Assembly: GCA_027943335.1 (NCBI GenBank)
Contig: BSBK01002088.1
Location: 186,001-250,000 of the forward strand
Direction of reading: 5' to 3'
Origin: Chamaecyparis obtusa
Lineage: Eukaryota; Streptophyta; Pinopsida; Cupressales; Cupressaceae
Length of the DNA: 64,000 nt
Shown: piece by piece, positions 23,150 through 35,071 of the stretch
How positions within the stretch are numbered: position 1 is the first letter of the stretch
Layout: each line of letters opens with the position of its first letter
Notes under the pieces: model-generated
Database searches by the model: none
What the model was told of the DNA's origin: nothing
What the model saw: only the letters and a program-made list of their open reading frames with translations
Program-made: the position numbers and the translations under genes

Positions 23150-26100
23150 TTCATGTGATTTTATTACCTTGAACTACTGATGCTCGATGTTTAGTGTGAA
23201 GGTAAGAGAACCATGGAATTATTCAGAGAATCAGGGCTAAACATATGTGAACTGAGTAGGCCAAGGTTTAATCTGACATGGGATTGAAAACCGTATTGTA
23301 ATGTGAACCTGTTTTAAATGTGAATTGCATGTGTGTTATTAGAAAACTTCATGTTGTCGTTGAGACATGTCATTTTGTATGTGATATGTAATTGTTAGTG
23401 TCACTTGACACTTGTTATGTGTTAATGTCACTTGACACTTGTTATGTATTGACATGTCTACATTAGATTCACAATGTAAACATAAGCCTAACTGACTCAT
23501 TAGGAACTTAATTAATTCCCTTGTTGGAGATACTTGCAAAGTTCCATCAAATTGATCTTTTGGATTTAAATTCTTCTAGCCACTTCTAGAGGCCAAAAAG
23601 AGGTCCTAAGGGTCAAATTTAGCAAAATCTAAGTGCCTAAGTGTTAGGGGTATGGGTTAGGGATATTTTTAACACAACTAGAACCCCCTAGTGGCCTAGG
23701 TGACCCATTTTATAACCTATTTTCCTTATGCTAAGAAAATTGGATTGAGTCTTGACCTTTACCCAACTCCACACTTCTTTCCAATTGGGCATTTATGATA
23801 GGGGACAAGGAAAAAGCAAAAGGACTTTAGGGTCAAGTCTAAAATTAATGTTAGTGGGTGGGTAGAAGTTGGAGGTCTTTTTAGAGGCCCTTGGTAGAGT
23901 TAGTGGGTGTTCACCCACTCTCTACTTTTAGAGACATTAGGGTTTTGGATAGAAAAAGCATAAGGAATTGGGCTCTTCTCAAAAATCATTTTCCATAACA
24001 CATTGTGAAGGTTGGTTTACTCATTTCCATGGAAGTTTACTTATTGTTTATAGTAGATTAGCATGTTGTTCTTTCTCTCTCATGCATATGAATTCTATGC
24101 TTGTTGTGCTATTGTGTTGTATGGGATTGGATTTGGGTTTTGAATTCATGTTTATGGTTTTATTTTTTCTTTAATGAGGGAGTTTTTGTTCATGAGAGTG
24201 AGGCATTACTCACCCTTTGTGAAGGGAAGAAGTGGCCTTGGGTGAAGGGGTTATTTGGGCTCTCCATTGTGGTGAGAGTCTCTTCTCTTGAAGAAGAGGG
24301 ATAAATTCATGGTGTATGGGCTCCATGAAGCCATTATATTCTTGTATCTTGAAGATATTGATAAAGAAAGTATGTGTATGGAAGTTTGAAAATGTAGCCT
24401 TGAAGAGGAAATGAAATAATCATGTTGAGGAAATTTGAAAGCAATGGCATTCTCCTCTTTGGAAAATCCCACCTTCACCCTATTTAAATGAGCTTAGAAA
24501 ACTCATTTGTGAAGCCTCGGGAGGGAGTTAATTGTGTTTATGCATAGGTGTATTGTTGTGAGCATTTTTGTTGAACATAACCATTTAGTCTCAGTTCTCC
24601 AAGCTTGGGGGTGGTCTCCTTGAGACCTTGGATGGGAGGTGAGCTTCCCATGGTTCTATTCTTTGATTTTTAGGTTTTGAAGTCAAATCTTGTGGATAAA
24701 CCTTTGGAGAGTTCTCCATTTTGGTGTGATTGTGTGAGAACAACCTTATTGTTGTATTGTGGATCCCCTTGTAATGAGATGGATCTTTTGGTTGAAAGTT
24801 GTAATGTTATTTTCATTTCATTTGGCCATTGTGAAGTTGTATGTGATTTGTAATGGAGAGAAGTTGTGTTATCCTCGTTTAAACTCTCATTGAGTAATAC
24901 TACCGATTTGTATTGTCTTGTTGTAAAATGTGAAGACTTCTCCTTCATGAAGAATATGTATTTGTATTTGAAGAGATTACCATAATTAAAATGATGAATC
25001 ATTACTTTCATGCTTATTTTATTGTATTTCTTGTAATAGTGAAGTTATTCTTTCATTGCAAAATGATTTCCAAAGTTGATAGGGTAGGCAATTTATATGT
25101 TTCAATAGCATATAAAATCTTGTTGATGTATGAACCTTGTAATCTCTTTAATGTTTGATTGTGATATTCAAGTTCAAAATCAGTCAATCTCTCCTTGAAC
25201 AAACTTCTATTGCAATAGGATCCTCACCTTAGTTTGAAAACCAACATTATAACCTCATACTCCCTTAAAATGAAGCATGGTAACAATGTTAAATTAAACA
25301 GATTTGTATACTAATGTAACATTCACATAATACTAATAGTCAATTTATAGACTTCTTAATGTAGTGCACTAATTAAATTATCAAATTCATACTATTAGAT
25401 CTCCTATAACAAGCAAAGAAATTGAACAAATGAAGCTATGGAAAAACAATAGTAATAACACTTTCTAGATTTTTAGAGAAAAAATGGTCTCTGGATTTTG
25501 TATGGGAAGGGAAATAATTCTCTTGCCATAGAGAATATTCCCTCCCTAATTTCCTAATAGATATTTGTATTTAATCCCCTAAGCTAACCAATGTTAACCA
25601 TAAAAATAAACCTATAATTAATAAAATAACTCTCTAACATAATTCTGACTTGGAAGTCCATGGGCCCCACCCATGCTCTTTCCCTTACCTTCTTATCACC
25701 CTACGTAGGATGTGATGGACTGTCTTGGCATTAAATTTTATTTTCTAAGACAATTTATCTTCTCCTCCAAGTGTACTTGGAGACTGACATGAGAATCTGA
25801 ACATATCCCTTTTGAAAAGAAAGCTTATTCCCAAGTCTTGAGTGAGTTTTGACCTTGGGAAGGGGCTGTCAAGTATGGTGGGCCCCTTAAATTCATGACC
25901 TCCTTTGAAATAAAGTTTCTTTCCCTTGTCCTTGCATAAATTCATGCTTGGGGATTAGTTTCATAGTGTTTGGTGGGCCCCAAACCTTGGCCTTTATTCT
26001 GCACTCTTGTTTGCCTTTGAATTTGCACCCACTTAGGCCATTAGTAAAAGTTTGTTTTCCCCTTGAAGCATGCCAAAATCTCCTGTATATGTTGGTGGGA

Positions 26101-26973
26101 CCCCCAAATCTTTTCTATTAACTACACCTCCTTCCCCCTCTTGGATATGTGCACCACTGTAGCTTTTGATAATTGGTTAGGATAGTAGGACAATAGGTGT
26201 ATAGGATAGGATAGGATACTTAAGTTGATTTGTTATTATTTTATTTATTATTTTGTTTTTGGTAAAACATCTACCCAATGAATTAATCAATTAGTTATTA
26301 AGTAAAGGACTTATGGTTAATATGCTAGATTCATTAATAAATGTATTAGTTAATTCTATAGTTCATTTCATTTGCTTGTTAAGTAGTTGGATAAAATCAT
26401 CAATTTTAGATTAGGATTAATAGGTGGATTTGTAGACTAATAGGATGAGAACATTGGTTTAATGCTATGTAATTGTTTTAAGTATTATTGGTTGATAAAT
26501 CTCCTCATACTATTAATTATTAGCTATTGTTATTACTTATTTTTTATTAAGTTTATTTGGGATTAGACTTATGTTTCTTAGATGTTAATTATAGTTGTTA
26601 GTTATTAAATTTATTGTTGATGGTTAATGAAATTGGTTATTAACGGGTAGGATTATTGTTCTAAGTTAAATAGTAATGGATCAAATTATTTAATTTATAG
26701 TTTTAGTGGTTATATGTTGAAACTCAAATAGTAATAAAACTTCTTGTAAAACTGATAGTCAATTTAATTAATGGTTAATTAGATAACAAGATCTTCAATA
26801 TTAATTAGATAAAAGATTAAAGGGTTAGACTTATTTGATAGTTCATTTTATGTAATTTATAAATGATTAACACAAGAGTATTAATAGTAAATCATTTGGT
26901 TTAAGTTAAATCATTAACATGTCATTGACTAATAGGGTTATGAACTATTGAATCATTGACCCCTAAATAGTAT
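23150..26973. other. No recognisable gene; AT-rich and G/T-rich DNA
   Basis: The longest frame is 113 codons and looks random. At 23394-23450 a 28 bp unit with the palindrome tgtcacttgaca is repeated twice. 23950-25030 is G/T-rich on the plus strand with long runs free of T-to-C patterning and could be LTR or non-coding transcript sequence, but I cannot support either. 25300-26973 is AT-rich with no feature. Confidence 0.45.
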
Positions 26974-29135
26974 TGTAATGCCCCGCCAGGGAACCCAGAA
27001 GAAGTTAACCTAAAACATGCGACTAAGTTTGTAGAATAATTTTTAAAAAAAAGTTAACAATCAATAACATCAAAGTTTACAATGCCGAAGCAAAGCATAG
27101 CAATAATCAACTAGCATAGGTTACAACTCTCAAGGGTCCCTTGATGTAGATTACGAAAGAGTTAATTAATTAATATAAGATAAAGTTATGAATCTCAAGA
27201 TTACAACTGAAAGATAAATACAACATCATATGCATGATTACATAAATACAATTAGTACCATATGGTAACCATAATAATCAGCATCCATTGCACATGTCGC
27301 AAGGTATGTAAATACAATAAACTGAAAGAAGTACAACAAGATAACTCTGAAAATATGATACAATGATACAAGATCACAAGAAGAAAGAAGAACAAGAAAG
27401 AACAATAGAAACATGGATCATCTAGCCTCGGTGCACGAACGTCAAAATCTCAAATGGTAAAATAATCACTACCAACCAACCTCATGAACCTAAACGGTCC
27501 ACTCCCACCGTGATGAGGAGATAACATCAGAACCCACTCAGATAACAAACAAAAACAACCATGGAAGAAGGTCCTAAAAGCTTCTAACTCAAAGGTACAA
27601 CAAGGTATAACATACTCAACCAAAGGCATCCAAAACACATAGGAAACCTAAGATGCATACAAGAAGTGTCATCACATAAGCCAACTCCAGGGTTATCCTG
27701 GTAGTCCCTTCAGACCCCAATGCCCTAGTGACTCTATGTGGATATAGTAACCTCTCGTGTAGACAAGGTACTACCCATGCCATATCAAATCCATATAGGT
27801 GGCAAGCATCATCTCAAATCCCATCCTAGTCAAAGTTAATCAGGAACTCAGGCATGGGTGAGGCACACAATATCTTATTAGGTTCATTTTAAACTCTCAA
27901 TGTTTATTAATTATCACTTATTAAACTACTTGTAATGGGATCTCTTGGTAGCCACTTTCTGATATACACTTAGATAACCTACTCTAGGGTTTCACAAGCT
28001 TAAAATGCACTCTGAGCTAACACAACTCCTGAATCTCTACAACTAGATTCAACATGCTAAACCAGAAACATGAAAAACTAGATACATCATAAAACAAGTT
28101 CACCATCACAATATAATATGCATGGAAACCAAACATGATAGATAAAGAATATCCAAAACCCGCCTCTGGATTTTAATCCGAAAAGATGACTACAACCCCT
28201 AAAAATCAATCCAAAACAAATTGAGATAACACTTTACAAACCAATTGCAAAGTCGATTAAAGATTCATCACTAAAATTCACATAGGAATATCTATACAAT
28301 TCCATTTGACAAAGATCCAATTTCAACCTAACACTTAAAAGCGAATACAAGCAATCTAAAAACATTACAAAATATATCTAACTTTCAAATAAAACTGGCA
28401 ATTTAGATATTCCAATTAATACATAATTTACCCAATAAAATTTAGAATCAAACTAGGTAAAAATATTAATAGTCCAATCTAAATTACTTAATGTTTAAAA
28501 AAAAATGCACATTTATTAACTTTATAAAGCAAACCTTTAATAATATAAGAATCAAATTATGAATTAAACTAACTTAATAAAAGAATTAATATTTATAATA
28601 AACTAAAAACCAAATGAATTTATTCTAATACTAAATAAATTTTAAAATATTAATAAAATAACAAATTTAAAACTAAACTAAATAACAAAAATATTTAATA
28701 ACAATTAAATATTTTAAAACACAACTAATAATAAAATGTTTATAAAACAAAAATTTAAAACATATATATGAAAAAAGTTGGGGGGGGTCTCGTGGGTCCC
28801 GCGTCCCCTACCCGCACTGTCCACTGTTCTAGAGCTAGCGACAGTACCTTTGGTACTGCAGCACGATAGCCCCTTCAGGGACTGTCGTGCATCAGTACCT
28901 AGGTACTGTGCACGATAGTCATTGCCAGGCCCGTGTAAATGCAATGGGGTATAAATAAACCCAAAGTAAATTTTTAAATAAAAACTTTTCCAAAACTTTT
29001 CTTTTTTATTTAATATTTGATTTTTCATCAAATATTTAATATAAAAAGCCTTTTAAACTTTGTTTTATTTTTTTTAATAGGAGACTAATGCAATATTAAA
29101 TTAACCTCCAATATTAATTTAATACAAAATAAAAA

Positions 29136-29137
<2 letters not shown>
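26974..29137. mobile_element. LTR-like sequence D1 (borders uncertain)
   Basis: It opens with TGTAATGCCCCGCCAGGGAA, a typical LTR-start style (inference), and shares the ggcatgggtgaggcaca block with D2 (19455). It is A-rich on the plus strand after 28200 and has a GC-rich hairpin cluster at 28780-28940. No primer site or partner LTR is visible. No ORF of note. Confidence 0.4.
28842..28908. repeat. Cluster of three hairpins in a GC-rich island
   Basis: CAGTACC-ttt-GGTACTG (28842-28858), GCACGA...TCGTGC (28861-28890) and the perfect 16 bp palindrome CAGTACCTAGGTACTG (28893-28908) follow within 67 bp; gcacgatag is repeated just after. Confidence 0.9.

Positions 29138-29188
<51 letters not shown>
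29138..29188. repeat. (TA)n microsatellite, about 50 bp
   Basis: Alternating TA ending tatagag, directly next to solo LTR E. Confidence 0.95.
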
Positions 29189-29190
<2 letters not shown>

Positions 29191-30326
29191 TTGGAAATAT
29201 AGATGTAACTGAGAGAGGGGGGGTGAATCAGTTAACCAAAAAATATTACCATTGATCCCTTAGATGTCCTATTAAATTATTTATTGTTGACATACAGTGA
29301 AATGCTGAAACTTGGTAATTGCAGAGAGTGTTAATTATATCTATTCTTAAGCATTCATCAGTGATTAACATGCATGAATAAAGAAAATACCATGAACACA
29401 AGAGACACCAGATTTAACGTGGAAACCCAATATGGGAAAAACCACCAATGTAACTAGTTACTGATTTCACTCTTCTGAAGTGATGCCCTGTTAGGAGCCA
29501 ACCCGGTAAAAGGTTACAAAACACACTGTTAGGTGTGACCTTGTTAGAGGATTTAATCACCCTGCTAGGAGTGGCCTTGTAAGAGGTCTTGAAATAATTC
29601 AATAGAATTGTCACCTTGTTAGAGGATTTACAAAATGGCTGTTAAACCAACTCGGTTAGGAGATTTTGAAATCACTTCTACAATGGTAAGAAAGTAACAA
29701 TGAAGTGACTTGAATAGTGATGCAATTGAATTACTGATTACAGATCTCTGTTCTGCTTCACTAGATCCTTCCTGATCAAATATATCTCTGCTGCTCTTCA
29801 AGGATTTCTAACCATCCTTCAAAATTCACTCATACTATTCTTCTCTTTCCTTTTTTTGTTTGCTCATAATTCACAACTTGACTTTCTATATATATACCAT
29901 TCGGATTGTCAAGTTAGCACTAATAATTATTACAAACATTACTAATCATTTCAACATTCAACTGGAATAAACCAACTTTATTTCTCAAATTGATAAAATC
30001 CTTTATTGGGCCGACCTTGCTCAGTAAACATTAATTCGAAGAAGATTTCCTTTGGTGACCGAGAGAACTCGGTAAGTACTGTGAATTCTTCAACATCCTT
30101 TGGAGACCGAGTGAACTCGGTAGACACTAACTTTCCTTCGATAACCGAGGAAGCTCAGTTAACACTATTTTCTACTATACTTTTCTTTTGACACCCGAGA
30201 GGTCTCGGTAGACACTGGTAACTGCTTTGCTGACCAACTGAGTTGACAATTGATATGACATCTATGTGACATCAAAGACAACACATAATCATTCCAACAA
30301 TTTCCTTTAGACAATTGTATCCAACA
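29189..30326 (-). mobile_element. Solo LTR E
   Basis: Read on the minus strand it starts TGTTGGATAC and ends ATTTCCAACT, about 1.14 kb. It is related in opposite orientation to the 1128 bp insertion at 60446-61573 (same TGTTGG start, TTTCCAA end, CACCCC/TCCCCTCT block before the end and ACCGAG words). No internal region is attached. A clean target-site duplication was not found. It cuts the 3' end of pseudogene J1. Confidence 0.75.
30058..30209. repeat. Four ACCGAG-N4-CTCGGT dyads in solo LTR E
   Basis: Dyads at 30058-30073 (loop agaa), 30106-30121 (loop tgaa), 30144-30159 (ACCGAG-gaag-CTCAGT) and 30194-30209 (CCCGAG-aggt-CTCGGT), 38-50 bp apart. They look like repeated regulatory sites in the U3 part of the LTR. 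Confidence 0.85.
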
Positions 30327-30329
30327 ATT

Positions 30330-33170
30330 TATATATAGGCTTTGCCGGTCAAGAACCTCTTCTTCTGGCTGAGGAGGAGCCTCAATTTGCAATGGAGGGG
30401 GAGGAATTGCCTTAGATGCTTCTTCAATCTTAGCCCTTAGCTCTTCCAATTCACCCTCCATTTTCTTGATCATCATGAGCTTTAAATCCTTGTCCTTGGC
30501 AACATTCATTGAATTTTCAAATAATTTGTCATACCTTTCTAACAATTGTATGGTTTTTGCCTCATTTAGGTGGGCCAAGTGTGTTACTTCCTTAGACACC
30601 TCAAGATCAGTGGTGTTATGCACAGTCCATAGAATTTTATTTCCTTCCATTTTGTCCTCAATGCTCACTACGGATGGCTTGTTAGTTCTAGGAGCCAAGG
30701 ACCACAATGCAACATCTTGAGACTTGGGATAATAACCACTCCCTCTGATCATGTCACCTATCTCCACTTCATATGATAGACTTCCCTCTGGTTTCTTTCT
30801 GATTTGATTAATGATAAAAGTAGAGGTCAAGTCCCATCTAGGAGTTAGAAGAATGCCACTTGACTTAACCATGTCCCTTGCCTCCTCCATAGTAATCTTC
30901 TCAAGACTGGGATCATATGATGTTAGATCTCTTAAAGTCTCCTCACTTGGTTGCATCCCTTTAGGCAAGGTCCTTTTCACTTCTTGCTTCCTCCAAATGA
31001 GGAAATCCTTGAATTCCTTGCTATTGATGAACTAGTCATCACTGAGAAACTCCTCTTGGTAAATTTCTCTTTCATCCTATCACAGCAAGAAGGGTAAATT
31101 CCCCTCTTCTTTTGATACAAATTTCTTGCCTTCTCTTATAGCCTTTCTCAATTAATGATGGTAGGCGCTATTACCAAGCATAAGAGCTGAAGCACTGTCA
31201 AGTACCCTCTTCTATTTTTTCTTCTTAGAAGGCTCACCTACTTCAAGCCTCTATTTTTTCAATGGTCACTCTGAAGTAGCCCCTTCTTTTTGTTGGTCTT
31301 GTGTCAGGTCAATAATTTGTGAGCCCCCACCCCGAGGTGGACTTTCACCCTCTTGTGACTCATTAGTGAATTCCTCAGGCTCATAAGTAGAATATTTTCT
31401 TGGAACCTCCAACTTCTCCTCAAGCAACCCTTCCAATTGGTTAGACATGGTGCCATGTGTTTCTATCATTTTCTTCATTCTTTGAAGATATGGGAGCTTA
31501 GGGAAAAAACCACCAAAAGGAATTTTTCCCTTCCTCAATCTAGCCTCTATATCTAGTAGAGTAAAATATTTGGTCCATCTTCTTCCTACCTCATCTAAGT
31601 CCAACATGTTTCTTATCACATCCTCCTCATCTAGACCTTCATGCTCTCTGATCAATCTAATGTTAGGGATCAAGGTCATCCTAGAAATCTTGCTGAAACT
31701 CTTAGAATGAACATACCGGTAGGTACTTGTAGTCATCTTGAAATGATTTAGCTAGCTACTGACCTGGTCCAGTGCTCTTTTTCAATTCAAGAAGCTGCCA
31801 ATCCTGAATTGCCTCGGTGTGAAGGCACCCTTCCTATGAGGTGCTAGGTGTTCTTTGTCAGTCCACATTAATTGCTAGATGAATTCCATCATGGAAACCC
31901 TAGGAGGTACAAATTGAGGAAGCATATGTGGGGGTTGGAGGCAGCCATAAACTTTGATAATTGTGAAGTTGGCACCTAAGTAGAAATCTCCCCAATTGTG
32001 GTTCCCTGGCCATTTAGCTTCATACTGCATTGGCTTTAACACCTTTAAGACTTTAGTTGACAGCCTCACAAGATTTGTTCCGAACATCACAAGAATTGGA
32101 TTGACAAAATAGTTCTGGAAAATAGTGAAGTTACACTCATTGGATGTGTAATTCCATGCCCTCAACTAATATTGCACTGGGTTTGGATTTCCCTCAAAAG
32201 TAGTCCTTAATTTCAACATTCTTGCATCAAGATTATTAACATGGTAGTACAAAATTAAATGCATAAGGAGGGAGTAATGCATGAATCTAATGGGTCTCTT
32301 ATTCTCCTTGATAGACACTAACCCCTCGTGCATCCTATCAATTACATACTAGATGTAATCATAATCAGTATTGGTGTGGGAAATCTGAATATCTAGGATT
32401 ATCATTAAAAGTTCAATAGGCATCTTTTCTTCATCCCCATCTATCCCTAGAACCCTACATAACCCATGACACAAGAATTTCATGTAATGACAAAGAGATG
32501 AAAATTGATAAGGGGCATTCATACTTGCTAGCAGAGGGGCTATATACTTAGCCTACTTGGGCATATGCTTGATTATCTAGCTTTTTACTGACCCAATATT
32601 ACTAGCATATTTATGTCTTTCCTTTTTCCAAATCTATTGTAGTGGAAGAAGAGGCACAGAGATCAAATGCCCTCATGAAAGACCCCCTATCCAATGAAAC
32701 AAAAATAGACTGGTCCTCACACCTAATGACCTTCGATATGGGTTCATACAACCTAGCCAACTCAATAATTAAATCAACATCAAAGAACACATCAGGCATA
32801 ATTAAATTTTCCATTCCCAACACCCAAGCATCATGGACAGGTATAGCCTTATGCCTATTATTATAGAAATATGGGAAGATGGTAAAACCTGAACCCAAAG
32901 GAGAGATAGGGTCTTTACATTTGTCCATGAGGTCCTCAAATGTTGTGTTAATGGACTTCTTGTTTTGATTCAAACCAAGAAGCAGCTTGAAAAAGTCATC
33001 TGATGATACACTCACCTCTGGATGACTCATATTGATGACATACAAATTCACAGGACTAGAAATTTCATACTTCTAACTCACTGCTTTAGTGCCAACAATC
33101 TCAATTGTCTTCAGAATAACTTTGAGCATAGAAAGCAATGAAGTCATGTCTATATACTTTGAGAATTGAA
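30330..33170 (-). pseudogene. J1: copy 1 of an unrecognised ~800-residue protein
   Basis: The frame runs from about 33170 to 30330 with one frame change between 32610 and 32600; stops are mostly TAG. Segments in order: a Leu/Phe-rich N-terminal part (PVHDAWVLGMENLIMPDVFF, VDLIIELARLYEPI), a middle (MHEGLVSIKENKRPIRFMHY, SLLMHLILYYHVNN), HNWGDFYLGANFTIIKVYGC, EEDVIRNMLDLDEVGRRWTK, a basic patch (PSKKKK), then a helical acidic/basic C-terminus (KKMEGELEELRAKIEEASKA) and a Pro-rich tail. No known catalytic motif, signal peptide or clear membrane span. It aligns along its length with J2 at 35-37 kb. Solo LTR E cuts its 3' end. Cytoplasmic or nuclear is likely from the basic patch, but this is inference. 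Confidence 0.6.
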
Positions 33171-33269
33171 TGCGTACAATTGCTAAATCATAACAAATCT
33201 GACCTAAGTCACTTTTGCATTCAATTCCACATATTACCCACCTTCAAATCATAGCTAGCCATGGTGTGG

Positions 33270-35060
33270 ATTTTGATAGGATGATTAAAAAAATAAAAAA
33301 TAAAGCGTGAGATCACTAATCATGGTTTTTTGGTATTAAAACCCTTAATTACTAATGCAAACCCTTGTTAAAACCTGATTGGATGACATTTTAGCATTTT
33401 CCAACATGGCAGATTACCTTTTTCCACATTGCAATAGTTCAGAACATTGATTGGCATGAAAAATTAACTAGACATGGTTTAGAGATCTAGTGAACAAAGG
33501 TACTCATAATCTCCAAAAGAATTGTTAACCCAAGGTTAAGTTTGGAGATCCAGTGACAAGGCCATTCATGGAATCTTAGAATGATTTCTTAACTCGTGCT
33601 TTTATCTTGAGATTCAGTGACCACCATTGATCCCAAAGATGATCAATGGTCCTTAGACTATCTTTTGAAACTTATCATGATCCTGCCGTAATCAAAGATT
33701 TGGCATCTTAAAGCAGTCTCACATTCTTAGAACACTCGATTCAATCATGGTGAAACTTAGAGAACAAGAGACCAAAGACTTCACTAATTCTTGCAACCTT
33801 TTCCTTAACTCAGCAATCATCTAGAGAATCAGTGATCAAAGGACTCTACAAACCATGAAACAGAACACCTTGACCGCAGTCACATCTGGAGAATCAGCGA
33901 CCAACTAAATCTCTTAATCTCAGAAAGCCATGCTTAACCCTCATTTTATCTCATGATTCAGTGAACAAGGCTATCTTGCATTCTCAAAAAGAAATGCTTA
34001 ACCATGGTCAGGCCTCAAGATCGAGTGAATAACCCATATCTCCAATTCACTAAATATTTTTCATACCTTAGGTTATATGTTGAGATTACACGCTAATCGT
34101 ATATCATAGGAACAATCAGTGGCTATCACTGAATCGCTCAATCCATTAGAATTTTACCTTTTAATTACAAGAATCAGCAACCATTACATTCCCTTAATCT
34201 CCCAAGGTTATTAAACTTAACCCTATTATTCTCATAATGTGTGACTGAAGAAGACACATCTCAACTTTACTTTGTTCACCAAGTTGCCGAGAGATTTGGA
34301 GCTTCACTAACTAATTCTGAGATCTTGAAAACACTTCATTTGCTTAATCGCCAAATAACTTAGAACATCACCACCTTTTCTTGAGATTAAGTGACAAAGG
34401 GAAACTCTAGCCTTTGCCAAATTACTTTGTTAGAACCGCCAAATTTAGAGGATATGAGAAAAGACTCAGTGGCTAGATTGCCAAATGATTTGTTGTAGGA
34501 CCCATTCTTTTTGAGATTAAAACCTAACTGTTGATTGCAAAGAAAATCAACAGCATTCATTGGATCGCTGGAAGAATATGAACTTAACCACCCAATTTAG
34601 AGAATAAGAGAAAACCGCCATGCCAAGTCGCCAAATGTTTCAATGAAACCACCAAGAATCAAGTGAATAGGAGACAACTCAGTCACTGAATCATTGGATG
34701 TTAAGACTAACCGTGATAAATACTTGGAGATTCAATGACCAAAGGAAACTTAATAAAGGACTCACCGCTATTGCCAGTTGGCTAGAAGACATAAAGACAA
34801 GGAAGAACATTACACGATTAGGAAAAGACAAGGAAAAAGGACCACATGAAAATTGGAAGATTTAAGTGACCCAAAAAGTAACATGCGAATAGAAAGAACT
34901 AGGGCACACTCAAAACCAACTAAAGAACTAACCATTAAGGGAAGAAATGTCTAAAGAAAGGGTTTAGAAACAAAAATATGACAAATTTTAAGGAGTTCTA
35001 AAACCCTAAACTAGACAAATACATAAGCAAGGACATTTAAAACAAGACCTGGAGCAAAGA
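33270..35060 (-). mobile_element. LTR-like block between J1 and J2
   Basis: Non-coding. Near its right end (34858-34915) it reads tttaagtgacccaaaaagta, aacatgcgaatagaaagaac and tagggcacac, matching the U3 end of the F LTRs (39889-39930 and 49735-49790: tttaagtgacc..., aaggtaac..., agctagggcacat). That suggests an LTR of the same superfamily on the minus strand, strongly diverged. The left border is unclear. It lies directly between the two J copies. Confidence 0.45.
33475..34745. repeat. Degenerate tandem repeat, ~64 bp period, motif GAGATTCAGTGACCAAAGG
   Basis: Copies of the motif occur at about 33484, 33544, 33610, 33755, 33828, 33892, 33952, 34022, 34108, 34175, 34386, 34460, 34672 and 34728. 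The well-preserved intervals are 60-70 bp. A second word, cttaacc(a/c)tggtt, precedes many copies, and (t)cgccaaat words occur in the right half. Divergence between units is high. Confidence 0.75.
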
Positions 35061-35071
35061 CCTTAGAAAAC

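Noticed and set aside
24670..25011. 113-codon minus frame
   Set aside because: Composition looks random, with no domain, no neighbours and no repeat link.
23950..25030. Possible non-coding transcript or host gene in G/T-rich DNA
   Set aside because: No splice-consistent ORF, domain or repeat structure; cannot be supported from sequence alone.
29189..30326. Clean target-site duplication for solo LTR E
   Set aside because: Left flank tatag and right flank attta do not match; a (TA)n tract on the left blurs the border.
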